Positions 8,514-15,631 of a DNA stretch of 18,512 nucleotides are shown piece by piece. Where the stretch lies: assembly GCA_900769745.1 (NCBI GenBank), contig CAAGHX010000117.1:1-18512 (forward strand). Direction: 5' to 3'. This DNA comes from an uncultured Alistipes sp. (lineage in GTDB: Bacteria; Bacteroidota; Bacteroidia; Bacteroidales; Rikenellaceae). A model generated the notes under the pieces. That model did not search any database and was not told the DNA's origin. It saw nothing but the letters and a program-made list of their open reading frames with translations. The position numbers were made by a program, and so were the translations under genes. Each line of letters begins with the position of its first letter. Within the stretch, counting starts at the first letter, position 1.

Positions 8514-9563
8514 CTATTTATTAGACTCTGCTTTTTTCGCCTGTTCCTTGGTTGAGAGCAGACCGCAAGCGGCCTGAATATCCTCGCCTCGCGAAGCTCT
8601 GATCGTCGTCTGTATTCCCTTGGCTGTCAGCGTATCACGGAATGCAATCATACGCTCGTCAGATGGCGAGAAATAGGGCGAATCGGGAATCTTATGGAAA
8701 CGAATAAGATTCATTCGGCACTTGATGCCATTGAGCAGTCGGCACAACTCTTTGATGTGCGCGGGCGAGTCGTTAAGACCCTCCATCACGATATACTCAA
8801 ACGACACTCGGCGCTGGCCAGTGAAGTCGTAACGACGCAAAATGTCGCACACCTCGCGGATAGAATAGGCCTTCTCGATAGGCATAATCTCCACACGCTG
8901 GTCATGGAACGGATTGTGAAGACTGACGGCAAGATGCACCTTCGTAGAGTCGAGGAAACGAGCCAAATTTGAGGCCACGCCGGCAGTCGAGAGAGTGATA
9001 CGCGAAGGCGACCAACCCATACCCCAAGGCGAGGTGAGTATCTCGATTGCAGCCAACACGTTATCCATATTGTCGAGCGGCTCGCCCATACCCATAAAGA
9101 CGAGGTTGGTGAGCTTCTCACTCTCGGGAATCGAGAGCACCTGATTTATAATCTCGGCAGCCGACAGAGAGTGCTGCAAACCCTGGCGCGCAGTGGCACA
9201 GAATCGGCAACCCATACGGCATCCAGCCTGCGACGATACGCACAGAGTAGCACGCTCAGCATCGGGGATATAGGCCGACTCGATGAACTGCCCCTGCGAG
9301 GTGGGGAAGAGGTATTTCTTGGTGCCATCGACCGAGGTGCTGACCTTGATGGGCGCAACACGACCAATGGTGTATTTCTCGGATAGTGCTGCACGAGCCG
9401 CAAGCGACAGATTGGTCATCTGCGCTATCTCCTCAATACGCGCCACATAGAGCCATCGAGCTATCTGCTTGGCTGTAAAACTTGGCAATGAATTCTCTGC
9501 GCAAAGCTGCTGGAGTTGCGTAAGAGTCATGCCATAAAGGCTCTTTTTGGTTGTTTCTGACAT
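8514..9563 (-). CDS. rlmN: 23S rRNA A2503 / tRNA A37 C2-methyltransferase, radical SAM
   Basis: A 349-residue radical SAM enzyme that methylates C2 of A2503 in 23S rRNA, and in E. coli also A37 of some tRNAs. The 4Fe-4S motif CxxxCxxC is CRMGCRFC at 115-122, preceded by TLCVSSQAG at 106-114. MGMGEPLDN lies at 157-165 and the catalytic cysteine is Cys333 in IQAACGLL, the position that carries the methyl-transfer Cys355 in E. coli. The frame stays open 78 codons further upstream to an ATG at 9797, but that extension is not family-like and crosses the promoter regions. I chose ATG 9563 because it gives the normal N-terminus MSETTKKSLYGMTLTQL and lies just downstream of a -7 box. It is the first gene of a probable rlmN-rsmG operon. 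Confidence 0.96.
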   Translation of the reverse strand: MSETTKKSLYGMTLTQLQQLCAENSLPSFTAKQIARWLYVARIEEIAQMTNLSLAARAALSEKYTIGRVAPIKVSTSVDGTKKYLFPTSQGQFIESAYIPDAERATLCVSSQAGCRMGCRFCATARQGLQHSLSAAEIINQVLSIPESEKLTNLVFMGMGEPLDNMDNVLAAIEILTSPWGMGWSPSRITLSTAGVASNLARFLDSTKVHLAVSLHNPFHDQRVEIMPIEKAYSIREVCDILRRYDFTGQRRVSFEYIVMEGLNDSPAHIKELCRLLNGIKCRMNLIRFHKIPDSPYFSPSDERMIAFRDTLTAKGIQTTIRASRGEDIQAACGLLSTKEQAKKAESNK

Positions 9564-9585
9564 AAGCGATTCTTTACTCCGGCAA

Positions 9586-9593
9586 CAAAAGTA
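9586..9593 (-). promoter_or_regulatory. -7 element of the rlmN promoter
   Basis: The minus strand reads TACTTTTG, a perfect TAnnTTTG match, 22 bp upstream of the rlmN ATG. The leader would be only about 16 nt. No convincing -33 box is present. Confidence 0.65.
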
Positions 9594-9647
9594 AAAATTT
9601 TTTGTAGATTTTTCTTCGTATAACGTTATTTTTTGGATTTTTATGAT

Positions 9648-9655
9648 TATATTTG
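9648..9655 (+). promoter_or_regulatory. -7 element of the tonB promoter
   Basis: TATATTTG matches TAnnTTTG exactly. A TTTG lies only 12 bp upstream, which is too close, so the -33 box is weak or absent. A start near 9662 would leave a leader of about 173 nt before tonB. Confidence 0.55.
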
Positions 9656-9661
9656 CCAAAA

Positions 9662-9834
9662 GAACTGCGACTATGCCCTTATTAGGGCGTGCTTTGCGGT
9701 GGATCGCAACGAGGCGATTGCTCTGTAACAGAATATGTTGCAGGCTTTTGTCGATTGTAATTGCGAATTGGGCATTGGCCTTAAGCCTCTGCGTCAACCG
9801 AGAAACTATAAAATTTAAATTGATAAACTGAAGT
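9662..9834 (+). promoter_or_regulatory. Candidate structured 5' leader of tonB
   Basis: There is no gene in this stretch, but it is rich in pairing. ATGCCC (9673-9678) can pair with GGGCGT (9685-9690) across a 6-nt loop or, perfectly, with GGGCAT (9770-9775). Further hairpins are TGTAAC/GTTGCA at 9724-9742 and GCA..GGC/GCC..TGC at 9772-9792. It does not fold as a tRNA and I do not recognise a known riboswitch. A small RNA ending before tonB is an alternative reading, though I see no terminator in it. Confidence 0.4.
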
Positions 9835-10521
9835 ATGGAAATTAAAAAATCACCTAAGGTAGACCTTCAAAATAGAAAAGGTCTGTTCCTTGAGATTGGC
9901 TTGATTATTTCGTTGCTTCTCGTAATTGCTGCATTCCTCTATGCACCAAAGGAGTATCGTATTGAGCAAGTCGAGATGAACTATGGTCCCGTTGAGGAGG
10001 AGATTACCGAGATTACTCGTAACGAGCAGAAGCCACCCGAGCCTCCAAAGAAGATTGAGATCAAGGTTTACAATGATATCCTTGATATCGTTACCAACGA
10101 CACAAAGGTAACTACAGACTTCTCTTTCGAGGAGTTCGAGGCAGGCTTGGAGATTACAACCAAGGTTATGGAGGTTGAGGAGGAGGAGATCGAGGAAGAT
10201 GCTCCATTGCTCAAGGCTGAGAAGATGCCTTCATTCCAGGGTGGTGACCTTAACAAGTTCCGTAACTGGGTACAGGGTAAGTTGAAGTATCCTAAGATTG
10301 CTCAGGAGAACGGTATCTCTGGTCGTGTTACATTGTCATTCGTTATCGAGAAGGACGGTACACTCACAGGTATCCAGGTGATGCAGTCACCAGATAAGTC
10401 TCTTACTGACGAGGCTATCCGCGTGGTAAGCAGCTCTCCAAAGTGGTCTCCTGGTTTGCAGCGTAACCAGCCAGTTCGCGTACGCTACCAGTTGCCAGTA
10501 AACTTCCAGTTGAGAAACTAA
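9835..10521 (+). CDS. TonB-family energy transducer
   Basis: A 228-residue protein with a short cytoplasmic N-terminus, one membrane segment at about 17-36, a periplasmic linker and a C-terminal TonB domain at about 135-228. The linker holds a short proline-rich string, KPPEPPKK at 66-73, and a very acidic one, EVEEEEIEED at 113-122. The TonB domain has KYPKIAQENGISGRV at 151-165, FVIEKDGTL at 169-177 and a C-terminal VRVRYQLPVNFQL strand. Such proteins pass proton-motive energy from ExbB/ExbD to outer-membrane receptors, of which Bacteroidota have many. No exbB or exbD is adjacent, so it may be an accessory TonB or share ExbBD encoded elsewhere. It is followed directly by a strong terminator. 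Confidence 0.93.
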   Translation: MEIKKSPKVDLQNRKGLFLEIGLIISLLLVIAAFLYAPKEYRIEQVEMNYGPVEEEITEITRNEQKPPEPPKKIEIKVYNDILDIVTNDTKVTTDFSFEEFEAGLEITTKVMEVEEEEIEEDAPLLKAEKMPSFQGGDLNKFRNWVQGKLKYPKIAQENGISGRVTLSFVIEKDGTLTGIQVMQSPDKSLTDEAIRVVSSSPKWSPGLQRNQPVRVRYQLPVNFQLRN

Positions 10522-10534
10522 TACTAATAGATAT

Positions 10535-10580
10535 AAAGTGTCCCGCTTTTTGCATACATTAAGCGGGATACTTTTTTTTA
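10535..10580 (+). terminator. Intrinsic terminator after tonB
   Basis: A 14-bp stem pairs 10535-10548 with 10561-10574, core TCCCGCTT/AAGCGGGA, with one G-T wobble and a 12-nt loop. The descending arm runs into eight T residues at 10572-10579. hflX starts only 10 nt later. Confidence 0.92.
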
Positions 10581-10590
10581 CCCCTAAGTA

Positions 10591-11811
10591 ATGGTAAAAC
10601 CAAAGAACGAGAATCGAACAGAGCAGACCGAAGAGCAGGATTTGCGTGAGCGCGCTGTGGTGGTTGCCGTAATCAGAGATGGCCAGCCCATAGAGCAGGC
10701 CGAGGAGTTCCTCGCCGAGCTGGAGTTCCTGGCCGAGACAGCCGACATCGTTACGGTGCGTCGTTTCACTCAGCGCCTGCCTCAGCCATCATCGCGTATC
10801 TACGTGGGCCCAGGTAAGCTCGACGAGATTGCGGCCTACTGCGCCGAGAACGAGATTGATGTTGTTATCTTCGACGACGAGCTATCGCCATCGCAGACTC
10901 GTAACATCGAGAAGGTTATGCCTTGCAGACTCCTCGACCGTACACGTCTGATTTTGGATATCTTCATGTCGAGAGCCCGCACAGCATACGCTAAGACACA
11001 GGTGCAGCTGGCGCAGCACGAATATATGTTGCCCCGCCTGGCTGGTATGTGGACTCACTTGGAGCGTCAGCGAGGTGGTACAGGAACACGTGGTGGTGCT
11101 GGTGAGCGCGAGATTGAGACCGACCGCCGTATCGTGAGAAACCGTATCTCGAAACTCAAGGAGGAGCTCTCGAAGATTGACCGCCAGATGGCCGTACAGC
11201 GCTCGAACCGCGGTTCGATGGTGCGTGTGGCATTGGTGGGATATACCAACGTTGGTAAGTCAACACTGATGAACCTGGTTTCGAAGAGCGAGGTATTTGC
11301 CGAGAATAAGCTCTTCGCGACACTCGACACAACTGTAAGAAAGGTGGTTTTCGATAACCTGCCATTCTTGTTGTCAGACACTGTTGGATTTATCCGCAAG
11401 CTCCCAACAGAGCTTATCGAGTCGTTCAAATCGACACTCGACGAGGTGCGTGAGGCCGACTTGCTTATCCACGTTGTAGATATTTCACACCCAGGCTTCG
11501 AGGAGCAGATTGCTGTGGTGAAGCAGACCTTGCAGGATATAGGCGCGGGCGATAAGCCAGTGTATTTGGTCTTTAACAAGATTGACGCCTATACATATAT
11601 CAAGAAGGATGAGGACGATTTAACACCTGCTACGCGTCGCAATATGTCGTTGGAGGATATGAAGAAGAGCTGGATTGCAAAGGCCAACACACCTTGCATC
11701 TTTATCTCAGCTGCCGAGAGAATCAACATCGACAAGTTGCGTTCAGACCTCTATGGTATGGTGCGCGAGATACACGCGGGACGTTATCCATTCAATAACT
11801 TTTTGTATTAG
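10591..11811 (+). CDS. hflX: Ribosome-associated GTPase HflX
   Basis: A 406-residue GTPase. The N-terminal HflX domain includes the glycine-rich string YVGPGKLDEI at 71-80 and AKTQVQLAQHEYMLPRL at 134-150. A linker GGTGTRGGAGEREIETDRR runs at 162-180. The G domain follows: G1 GYTNVGKST at 217-225, G3 DTVG at 263-266 and G4 NKID at 329-332. HflX binds 50S and 70S particles and splits stalled or heat-damaged ribosomes in E. coli. It lies 20 bp upstream of upp, so the two are probably co-transcribed. The tonB terminator ends just 10 nt before its ATG, so transcription comes from read-through or from a start within the hairpin tail (inference). Another in-frame start is unlikely because the first residues up to RAVVVAVI are family-like. 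Confidence 0.96.
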   Translation: MVKPKNENRTEQTEEQDLRERAVVVAVIRDGQPIEQAEEFLAELEFLAETADIVTVRRFTQRLPQPSSRIYVGPGKLDEIAAYCAENEIDVVIFDDELSPSQTRNIEKVMPCRLLDRTRLILDIFMSRARTAYAKTQVQLAQHEYMLPRLAGMWTHLERQRGGTGTRGGAGEREIETDRRIVRNRISKLKEELSKIDRQMAVQRSNRGSMVRVALVGYTNVGKSTLMNLVSKSEVFAENKLFATLDTTVRKVVFDNLPFLLSDTVGFIRKLPTELIESFKSTLDEVREADLLIHVVDISHPGFEEQIAVVKQTLQDIGAGDKPVYLVFNKIDAYTYIKKDEDDLTPATRRNMSLEDMKKSWIAKANTPCIFISAAERINIDKLRSDLYGMVREIHAGRYPFNNFLY

Positions 11812-11831
11812 TACATTAATACCCTACCGCT

Positions 11832-12485
11832 ATGATTCACATCTTAGGCCAGCAAAACTCTATCTTCAACACCTTCCTTGCGCAGGTGCGTGACAGGTCG
11901 GTACAGACAGACTCTATGCGTTTTCGTCGCAATATGGAGCGCATAGGCGAGATTATGAGCTACGAGATTTCGAAGACTCTCAACTATGCCACTACGGCTG
12001 TGGAGACCCCACTCGGAGAGTCGGAGATGTCGTTGGTGAGCGATAAGATTGTGATAGCTACGGTGCTGCGTGCGGGACTGCCTCTGCACCAGGGCTTCCT
12101 CAACTACTTCGACAATGCGCAGAGTGCCTTCGTGGCGGCCTATCGCAAGAACTCGAAGGACGGAAGCTTCAAGGTGAGGGTTGAGTATGTGTCGAGCTGC
12201 GATTTAGAGGGCAAGATACTGCTGCTGGTTGACCCTATGTTGGCAACAGGACAATCGTTATGCCTCACATATGAGGCTCTGCTGGAGCAGTGCGGCAAGC
12301 CACTGCATACACACATCGCATCGGTTGTAGCCAGCGAGCAGGGTGTGGATTATGCCCTGAAGCATCTGCCATCGAAGAGCACAACCTTGTGGGTTGGAGC
12401 GGTTGATGCCGAGCTTACGTCGCGTGCCTACATTGTGCCAGGCATCGGCGACGCAGGCGACTTAGCCTTCGGTGAGAAGATGTAA
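11832..12485 (+). CDS. upp: Uracil phosphoribosyltransferase
   Basis: A 217-residue type I phosphoribosyltransferase that makes UMP from uracil and PRPP in pyrimidine salvage. The PRPP loop is DPMLATGQS at 134-142; most bacterial Upp proteins have GGS at its end. The C-terminal uracil-binding signature YIVPGIGDAGDLAFG spans 200-214 and is close to the usual YIVPGLGDAGDRxFG. ATVLRAGLPL at 76-85 is also typical. The protein ends three residues after the signature. The gene follows hflX by 20 bp and is closed by a strong hairpin. The GQS variant is probably a lineage feature and not a defect (inference). Confidence 0.95.
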   Translation: MIHILGQQNSIFNTFLAQVRDRSVQTDSMRFRRNMERIGEIMSYEISKTLNYATTAVETPLGESEMSLVSDKIVIATVLRAGLPLHQGFLNYFDNAQSAFVAAYRKNSKDGSFKVRVEYVSSCDLEGKILLLVDPMLATGQSLCLTYEALLEQCGKPLHTHIASVVASEQGVDYALKHLPSKSTTLWVGAVDAELTSRAYIVPGIGDAGDLAFGEKM

Positions 12486-12514
12486 TCCCTGCAAAGATTA
12501 GACACAAAATAGAT

Positions 12515-12550
12515 ACGCCCTGCGACCAATGGTTGCAGGGCGTTATTCTT
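12515..12550 (+). terminator. Intrinsic terminator after upp
   Basis: A 13-bp stem pairs 12515-12527 with 12531-12543 (ACGCCCTGCGACC with GGTTGCAGGGCGT, one G-T pair) around a 3-nt loop, followed by TATTCTTA. It may also stop the convergent lipoprotein transcript, whose own T-tract on the other side is weak. Confidence 0.85.
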
Positions 12551-12570
12551 ATAAAGGGAGGGGCTTAAGC

Positions 12571-13482
12571 TTACTCAAACACCTCTACGATAGCACGGCC
12601 TCGCCATACATCGGGAGTCTTAGCACCGAAGATATAGGCGATTGTAGGAGCTGTGTCGTAGCGAACAACGGGAACATCAATCTTGTAGCCCTTCTTCACT
12701 CCTGGGCCGAAGAATACGAGGGGTGCCTCCATCTCGTCCATCGTAATCGATCCGTGACCACGATTGATACCGCCGTGATCCGAGACAATCATGAAGAGTG
12801 TATTCTCATAGATGCCAGCCTCCTTTGTAGCCTCCACAATCTGTGCGATGTAGGCATCAACCTCTGGCAGACGCTTCATGTACTGCTCTGAGCCCCAGCC
12901 ATAGCTGTGTCCCTCAGCATCGGGCGAGTCGAAGATACACATCGAGAAGCCAGGCTTGTGCTCCTTCAAGTATGAGATATAGGCGTTAGTGATGTCGGCG
13001 CTGCGGCTATCACCCATAGGGATATGTTTGTGATAACTTACGGCCTTGTTATCAATCAAATCGCCCTGAACATTCCACTCATAGAGAGCACAAGTATTCA
13101 TATCGGGGTCGTGCTGACGCAACACTGTGAAGATAGTTGGGAAGATACCATTCTCGCCCAGCGCGATAGATGGGAAGTCGGGCTTGCGGCTGCCCCAGGT
13201 GTTGTAGCCGTGCATCTCGGGACCTACACCCATATACATCGAAGCCCAGTTGCAGGCGCTCGACGATGGGAGGATACTACGAGCCTGGAGAGTCCACGCT
13301 CCCTCGGCCATCATCATCTTTACGGTTGGCATATCGGCCGCCTCTACGGTGTTACCAGCCAAGCCATCGAGGCCAATCATCACGACGTGCTTCACGCCCT
13401 TCACGCCGCCATTCTCGTTTGTGCAACCCACAGCCAGAGCCATCGCTACGACTGCGGTGAGGATAATAGAAAATCTCTTCAT
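12571..13482 (-). CDS. Alkaline phosphatase/phosphodiesterase-superfamily lipoprotein
   Basis: A 303-residue protein with a lipoprotein signal; the lipobox is LAVGC, lipidated Cys20. The remainder fits the type I phosphodiesterase/nucleotide pyrophosphatase branch of the alkaline phosphatase superfamily. Visible metal-site residues are Asp39 (IGLDGL), Asp188 and His192 (DAEGH), Asp235 and His236 (SDHGG), and His243 (GHG). The nucleophile should be Ser75 in LPSSSACNW at 71-79, where NPP relatives have Thr followed by PN. MGVGPEMHGYN at 84-94 is typical of the fold. The expected role is phosphodiester or phosphomonoester hydrolysis at the cell envelope; the substrate cannot be told from sequence. 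It has its own promoter upstream and no operon partner. Confidence 0.87.
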   Translation of the reverse strand: MKRFSIILTAVVAMALAVGCTNENGGVKGVKHVVMIGLDGLAGNTVEAADMPTVKMMMAEGAWTLQARSILPSSSACNWASMYMGVGPEMHGYNTWGSRKPDFPSIALGENGIFPTIFTVLRQHDPDMNTCALYEWNVQGDLIDNKAVSYHKHIPMGDSRSADITNAYISYLKEHKPGFSMCIFDSPDAEGHSYGWGSEQYMKRLPEVDAYIAQIVEATKEAGIYENTLFMIVSDHGGINRGHGSITMDEMEAPLVFFGPGVKKGYKIDVPVVRYDTAPTIAYIFGAKTPDVWRGRAIVEVFE

Positions 13483-13528
13483 ATTTAATTGTGTTTTGAT
13501 TTATGCAGTTTGGGGTTTCACCTATCTA

Positions 13529-13559
13529 CAAAATTAGCACAAATAGCCCAACAATCAAA
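13529..13559 (-). promoter_or_regulatory. Promoter of the phosphodiesterase-like lipoprotein
   Basis: On the minus strand TTTG (13559-13556), a 19-bp spacer, and TAATTTTG (13536-13529) match both consensus boxes exactly. Transcription should start near 13522, about 40 nt before the ATG. Confidence 0.85.
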
Positions 13560-13570
13560 TTTTATGGCAC

Positions 13571-13599
13571 AAAAAAACTCCGAGAAAAATCTCGGAGTT
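13571..13599 (-). terminator. Intrinsic terminator after rpsT
   Basis: A perfect 10-bp stem, AACTCCGAGA/TCTCGGAGTT (13576-13585 with 13590-13599), has a 4-nt loop. On the minus strand a run of seven T residues follows (13577-13571, overlapping the stem's last two pairs). It lies 22 bp past the rpsT stop. Confidence 0.92.
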
Positions 13600-13621
13600 A
13601 GGATCTATTGGCGTATCTCAA

Positions 13622-13873
13622 TTAGAGTGAGTTTACGTGCAATGCCAAAGAGCTCTTCAAGTTAGCAGCCTTATTCTTGTGAATAATGCCGTGCTTAGCG
13701 AGCTTATCGAGCATTGATGAAACCTCTGGCAACAATGCCAAAGCTGCCTCCTTCTCTGTAGTGTTACGCAACTTCTTAACGGCGTTACGAGCAGTCTTGT
13801 GGAAAAGACGGTTGTGTGCACGCTTTGTTACTGTCTGACGAATTCTCTTCTTTGATGACTTGTGATTTGCCAT
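13622..13873 (-). CDS. rpsT: 30S ribosomal protein S20
   Basis: An 83-residue basic protein with the S20 N-terminus MANHKSSKKRIRQ followed by a three-helix pattern rich in Lys and Arg, including KTARNAVKKLR at 26-36 and the C-terminal HKNKAANLKSSL at 65-76. S20 binds 16S rRNA early in 30S assembly. Length is normal for the family. The gene lies 188 nt downstream of tRNA-Glu on the same strand. No good promoter is seen between them, so the two are probably one transcript started at 14168 and ended at 13571-13599. E. coli S20 represses its own translation, and the structured spacer could serve a similar purpose (inference). Confidence 0.97.
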   Translation of the reverse strand: MANHKSSKKRIRQTVTKRAHNRLFHKTARNAVKKLRNTTEKEAALALLPEVSSMLDKLAKHGIIHKNKAANLKSSLALHVNSL

Positions 13874-13965
13874 AATCTTTTAAATGTTTTTATTTTTTAC
13901 TTTTTATGTTTCTTTTTCTTTGGCGAGCGTCAGCATCTCAAAATCCTGCGCCACCCATAAACCCG

Positions 13966-13979
13966 AGGTCTTGCGACCT
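13966..13979 (-). promoter_or_regulatory. GCAA-capped hairpin in the tRNA-Glu to rpsT spacer
   Basis: On the minus strand AGGTC-GCAA-GACCT makes a perfect 5-bp stem capped by a GNRA tetraloop. The surrounding spacer (13874-14061) also pairs TGAGCC with GGCTTA and GGCG with CGCC, and ends in an AT-rich stretch before the rpsT ATG. No gene lies in the spacer. The function is unknown. Confidence 0.45.
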
Positions 13980-14061
13980 AATGACACCACGTAGGCATCT
14001 AATCTATTATTCACCCAGTCAAGTAAGCCTCAAAATAAAACCTCTCGGCTCACAAGTCTTG

Positions 14062-14133
14062 TAGTCCATAGGAGAGTCGAACTCCTCTTTCAAGAATGAA
14101 AATCTTGCGTCCTAACCGATAGACGAATGGACC
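14062..14133 (-). tRNA. tRNA-Glu (anticodon UUC)
   Basis: This 72-nt cloverleaf reads on the minus strand. The acceptor GGTCCAT pairs with ATGGACT (first pair G-T). The D stem is GTC/GAC. The anticodon stem CAAGA/TCTTG encloses loop TTTTCAT with anticodon TTC. The T stem AGGAG/CTCCT has loop TTCGACT. The discriminator is A and no CCA is encoded, as is usual in Bacteroidota. It has its own strong promoter and leads into rpsT. Confidence 0.97.
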
Positions 14134-14174
14134 CTACCGCTATTTGCGCAACCTATAAGGGGCATTTAGCGTGG

Positions 14175-14205
14175 CAAAGGTAGTCAAAAAAATGTTATCT
14201 GCAAT
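14175..14205 (-). promoter_or_regulatory. Promoter of the tRNA-Glu-rpsT unit
   Basis: On the minus strand ATTG (14205-14202), a 19-bp spacer and TACCTTTG (14182-14175) fit the consensus with one mismatch in the -33 box. Transcription would start near 14168, about 35 nt before the tRNA. Confidence 0.82.
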
Positions 14206-14215
14206 AAAATAGACG

Positions 14216-14255
14216 AAAAAAGTGGAGTTATAGCCCAAAAACACATAACTCCACT
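14216..14255 (-). terminator. Intrinsic terminator after the esterase gene
   Basis: A perfect 11-bp stem AGTGGAGTTAT/ATAACTCCACT (14221-14231 with 14245-14255) has a 13-nt loop. On the minus strand it is followed by six T residues (14221-14216). It ends the esterase transcript just before the tRNA promoter. Confidence 0.9.
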
Positions 14256-14283
14256 ATATAAAACTGATAATCTGCAACTAAAA

Positions 14284-15606
14284 TCAACCCTGGCCCTGCG
14301 ATGGGTAGTCGATGCGTGGGGCAGAATTGGGGTGAGCCGTAGTCTTCACTCGGCGGGTATAAGCCTTGCCTCCAGCCTTGATGTAGAGGGTGTTGCCGAC
14401 GAAGGCAAACTCCTCGATAGCGGTTGATGGCGAGCGGAGAATGGCTCTCACTCGACCGTTGTGGTCGCACACCTGAATGCCCGATTTTGTAGCGACATAG
14501 AGGCAGCCGTCGGTGGCGTAAATCATACCCACCACATCGTTGTACTGATGCTGAGGGTTGTGCAACCAGAAGAACTGCTGCCCATTCTGCTTGCGACCCT
14601 TCTCATCGACGGTGTAGCTCAGCAACCAATCAGAGTTCTTCTCGGGCTTGGCCCACACTTTGCCATCGGGCGAGAGTGCGGTTTTGGGGGCTTTGCGGGG
14701 GAAGTCGCCATCGAAGGGGTGCCACTCCTCGCCCTCGATAAGGATTGTCGAGAGCATATTGTTCTTGCTAATGCCAGCCTTCACAGGGTTGGGGAAGTCA
14801 CTCCAGAGGTAACGCATAGCCTCGGGGAAGATGCGGTTGGCGGTCTGGTTGCTATGCACGCAGTCGTCCCAATAGGGCTTGAAGTCGTAACCCGCAAACT
14901 CAAGGGCTGTGCCCATCAGGCGGTTGTATTCGTACCAGTGGCCGAAGATGGGGTTCCACACGTCGCGACTGCCGTCGTGGATATAGATGCGCAGAGGCTG
15001 TGGCGCAGTCTTGCGCACAAGCGCTGGAAGCTCGTTACCGCCACGCATAGCCACGAATGTACCTACTGTTGTAAATACCCTGCGGAACAGATCGGGGCGG
15101 AACCACGCTGCCGAGAACGATGCTATGCCGCCACTGCTTGAGCCAGCTATGGCGTGGTGGTCGGGGTTGGGCGAGATGCGTATCTTGCGACCATCAGCAA
15201 GGTCGTGAGCTACGGCGTGCGCCAGAAGCTCCTCGATAAGGAACTGGGCAAACTTGCCATCGGTGCGGTCGAACTCGTTGCTGCGGTTGTAGCGCACCAC
15301 CTTGCGCTTAGAGTCGTAGATTCTGCCTGGCTCGACAAAGAGCGCTATCGTTACGGGCATTGCACCCTCGACAATAAGCTTATCCATCACGGCGGGGGCG
15401 TTGTAGGCTATGCCATCAAGACCCACATAGAGACAAGCGTCGCTTGTGCCGTCGTACTCCTGAGGAATGTAGATTTTATAGTGATGTACAGTGCCTGGAT
15501 AGGCCTTTGAGTTGGCAAGGCTGTCGCTGATAATCGTGCCACGATACTGCGCCGAGGCCGAGAGGCCAAGCATCAGCAGTAGCATAAGTGTAAAGATGTG
15601 CTTCAT
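14284..15606 (-). CDS. Secreted esterase (alpha/beta hydrolase) with a short gluconolactonase-like tail
   Basis: A 440-residue protein with a signal peptide of about 19 residues ending SASA-Q and no lipobox, so it is probably periplasmic or secreted. Residues about 40-270 resemble the Fes/esterase D type alpha/beta hydrolases. The nucleophile motif is GSSSG at 155-159 (Ser157). Candidate acid residues lie in HDGSRDVWN at 210-218, and the likely catalytic His is His251 in DDCVHSNQ. From about residue 300 the sequence changes to beta-propeller-like strands of the SMP-30/gluconolactonase type, such as GMIYATDGCLYVATKSGIQV and GNTLYIKAGGKAYTRRV. At about 140 residues this is too short for a full propeller. 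Carbohydrate-ester hydrolysis is a reasonable guess, but the substrate is unknown. It has its own promoter and terminator. Confidence 0.85.
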   Translation of the reverse strand: MKHIFTLMLLLMLGLSASAQYRGTIISDSLANSKAYPGTVHHYKIYIPQEYDGTSDACLYVGLDGIAYNAPAVMDKLIVEGAMPVTIALFVEPGRIYDSKRKVVRYNRSNEFDRTDGKFAQFLIEELLAHAVAHDLADGRKIRISPNPDHHAIAGSSSGGIASFSAAWFRPDLFRRVFTTVGTFVAMRGGNELPALVRKTAPQPLRIYIHDGSRDVWNPIFGHWYEYNRLMGTALEFAGYDFKPYWDDCVHSNQTANRIFPEAMRYLWSDFPNPVKAGISKNNMLSTILIEGEEWHPFDGDFPRKAPKTALSPDGKVWAKPEKNSDWLLSYTVDEKGRKQNGQQFFWLHNPQHQYNDVVGMIYATDGCLYVATKSGIQVCDHNGRVRAILRSPSTAIEEFAFVGNTLYIKAGGKAYTRRVKTTAHPNSAPRIDYPSQGQG

Positions 15607-15631
15607 AAGCTTGAAGAATTTAGGTTTTAAG

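Noticed and set aside
9564..9797. 78-codon N-terminal extension of rlmN to an ATG at 9797
   Set aside because: The extension is not family-like, would cover the divergent promoters, and a good start with a -7 box lies at 9563.
9643..9831. 62-codon frame in the tonB leader, rich in Arg, Leu and Cys
   Set aside because: It begins upstream of the likely transcription start and has no family resemblance; the RNA structure reading is better supported.
11067..11579. 170-codon open frame antisense to hflX
   Set aside because: It lies wholly within the HflX coding region on the other strand and shows no domain.
14461..15141. 226-codon open frame antisense to the esterase
   Set aside because: It is a shadow of a gene with signal peptide and catalytic motifs; the product has no recognisable domain.
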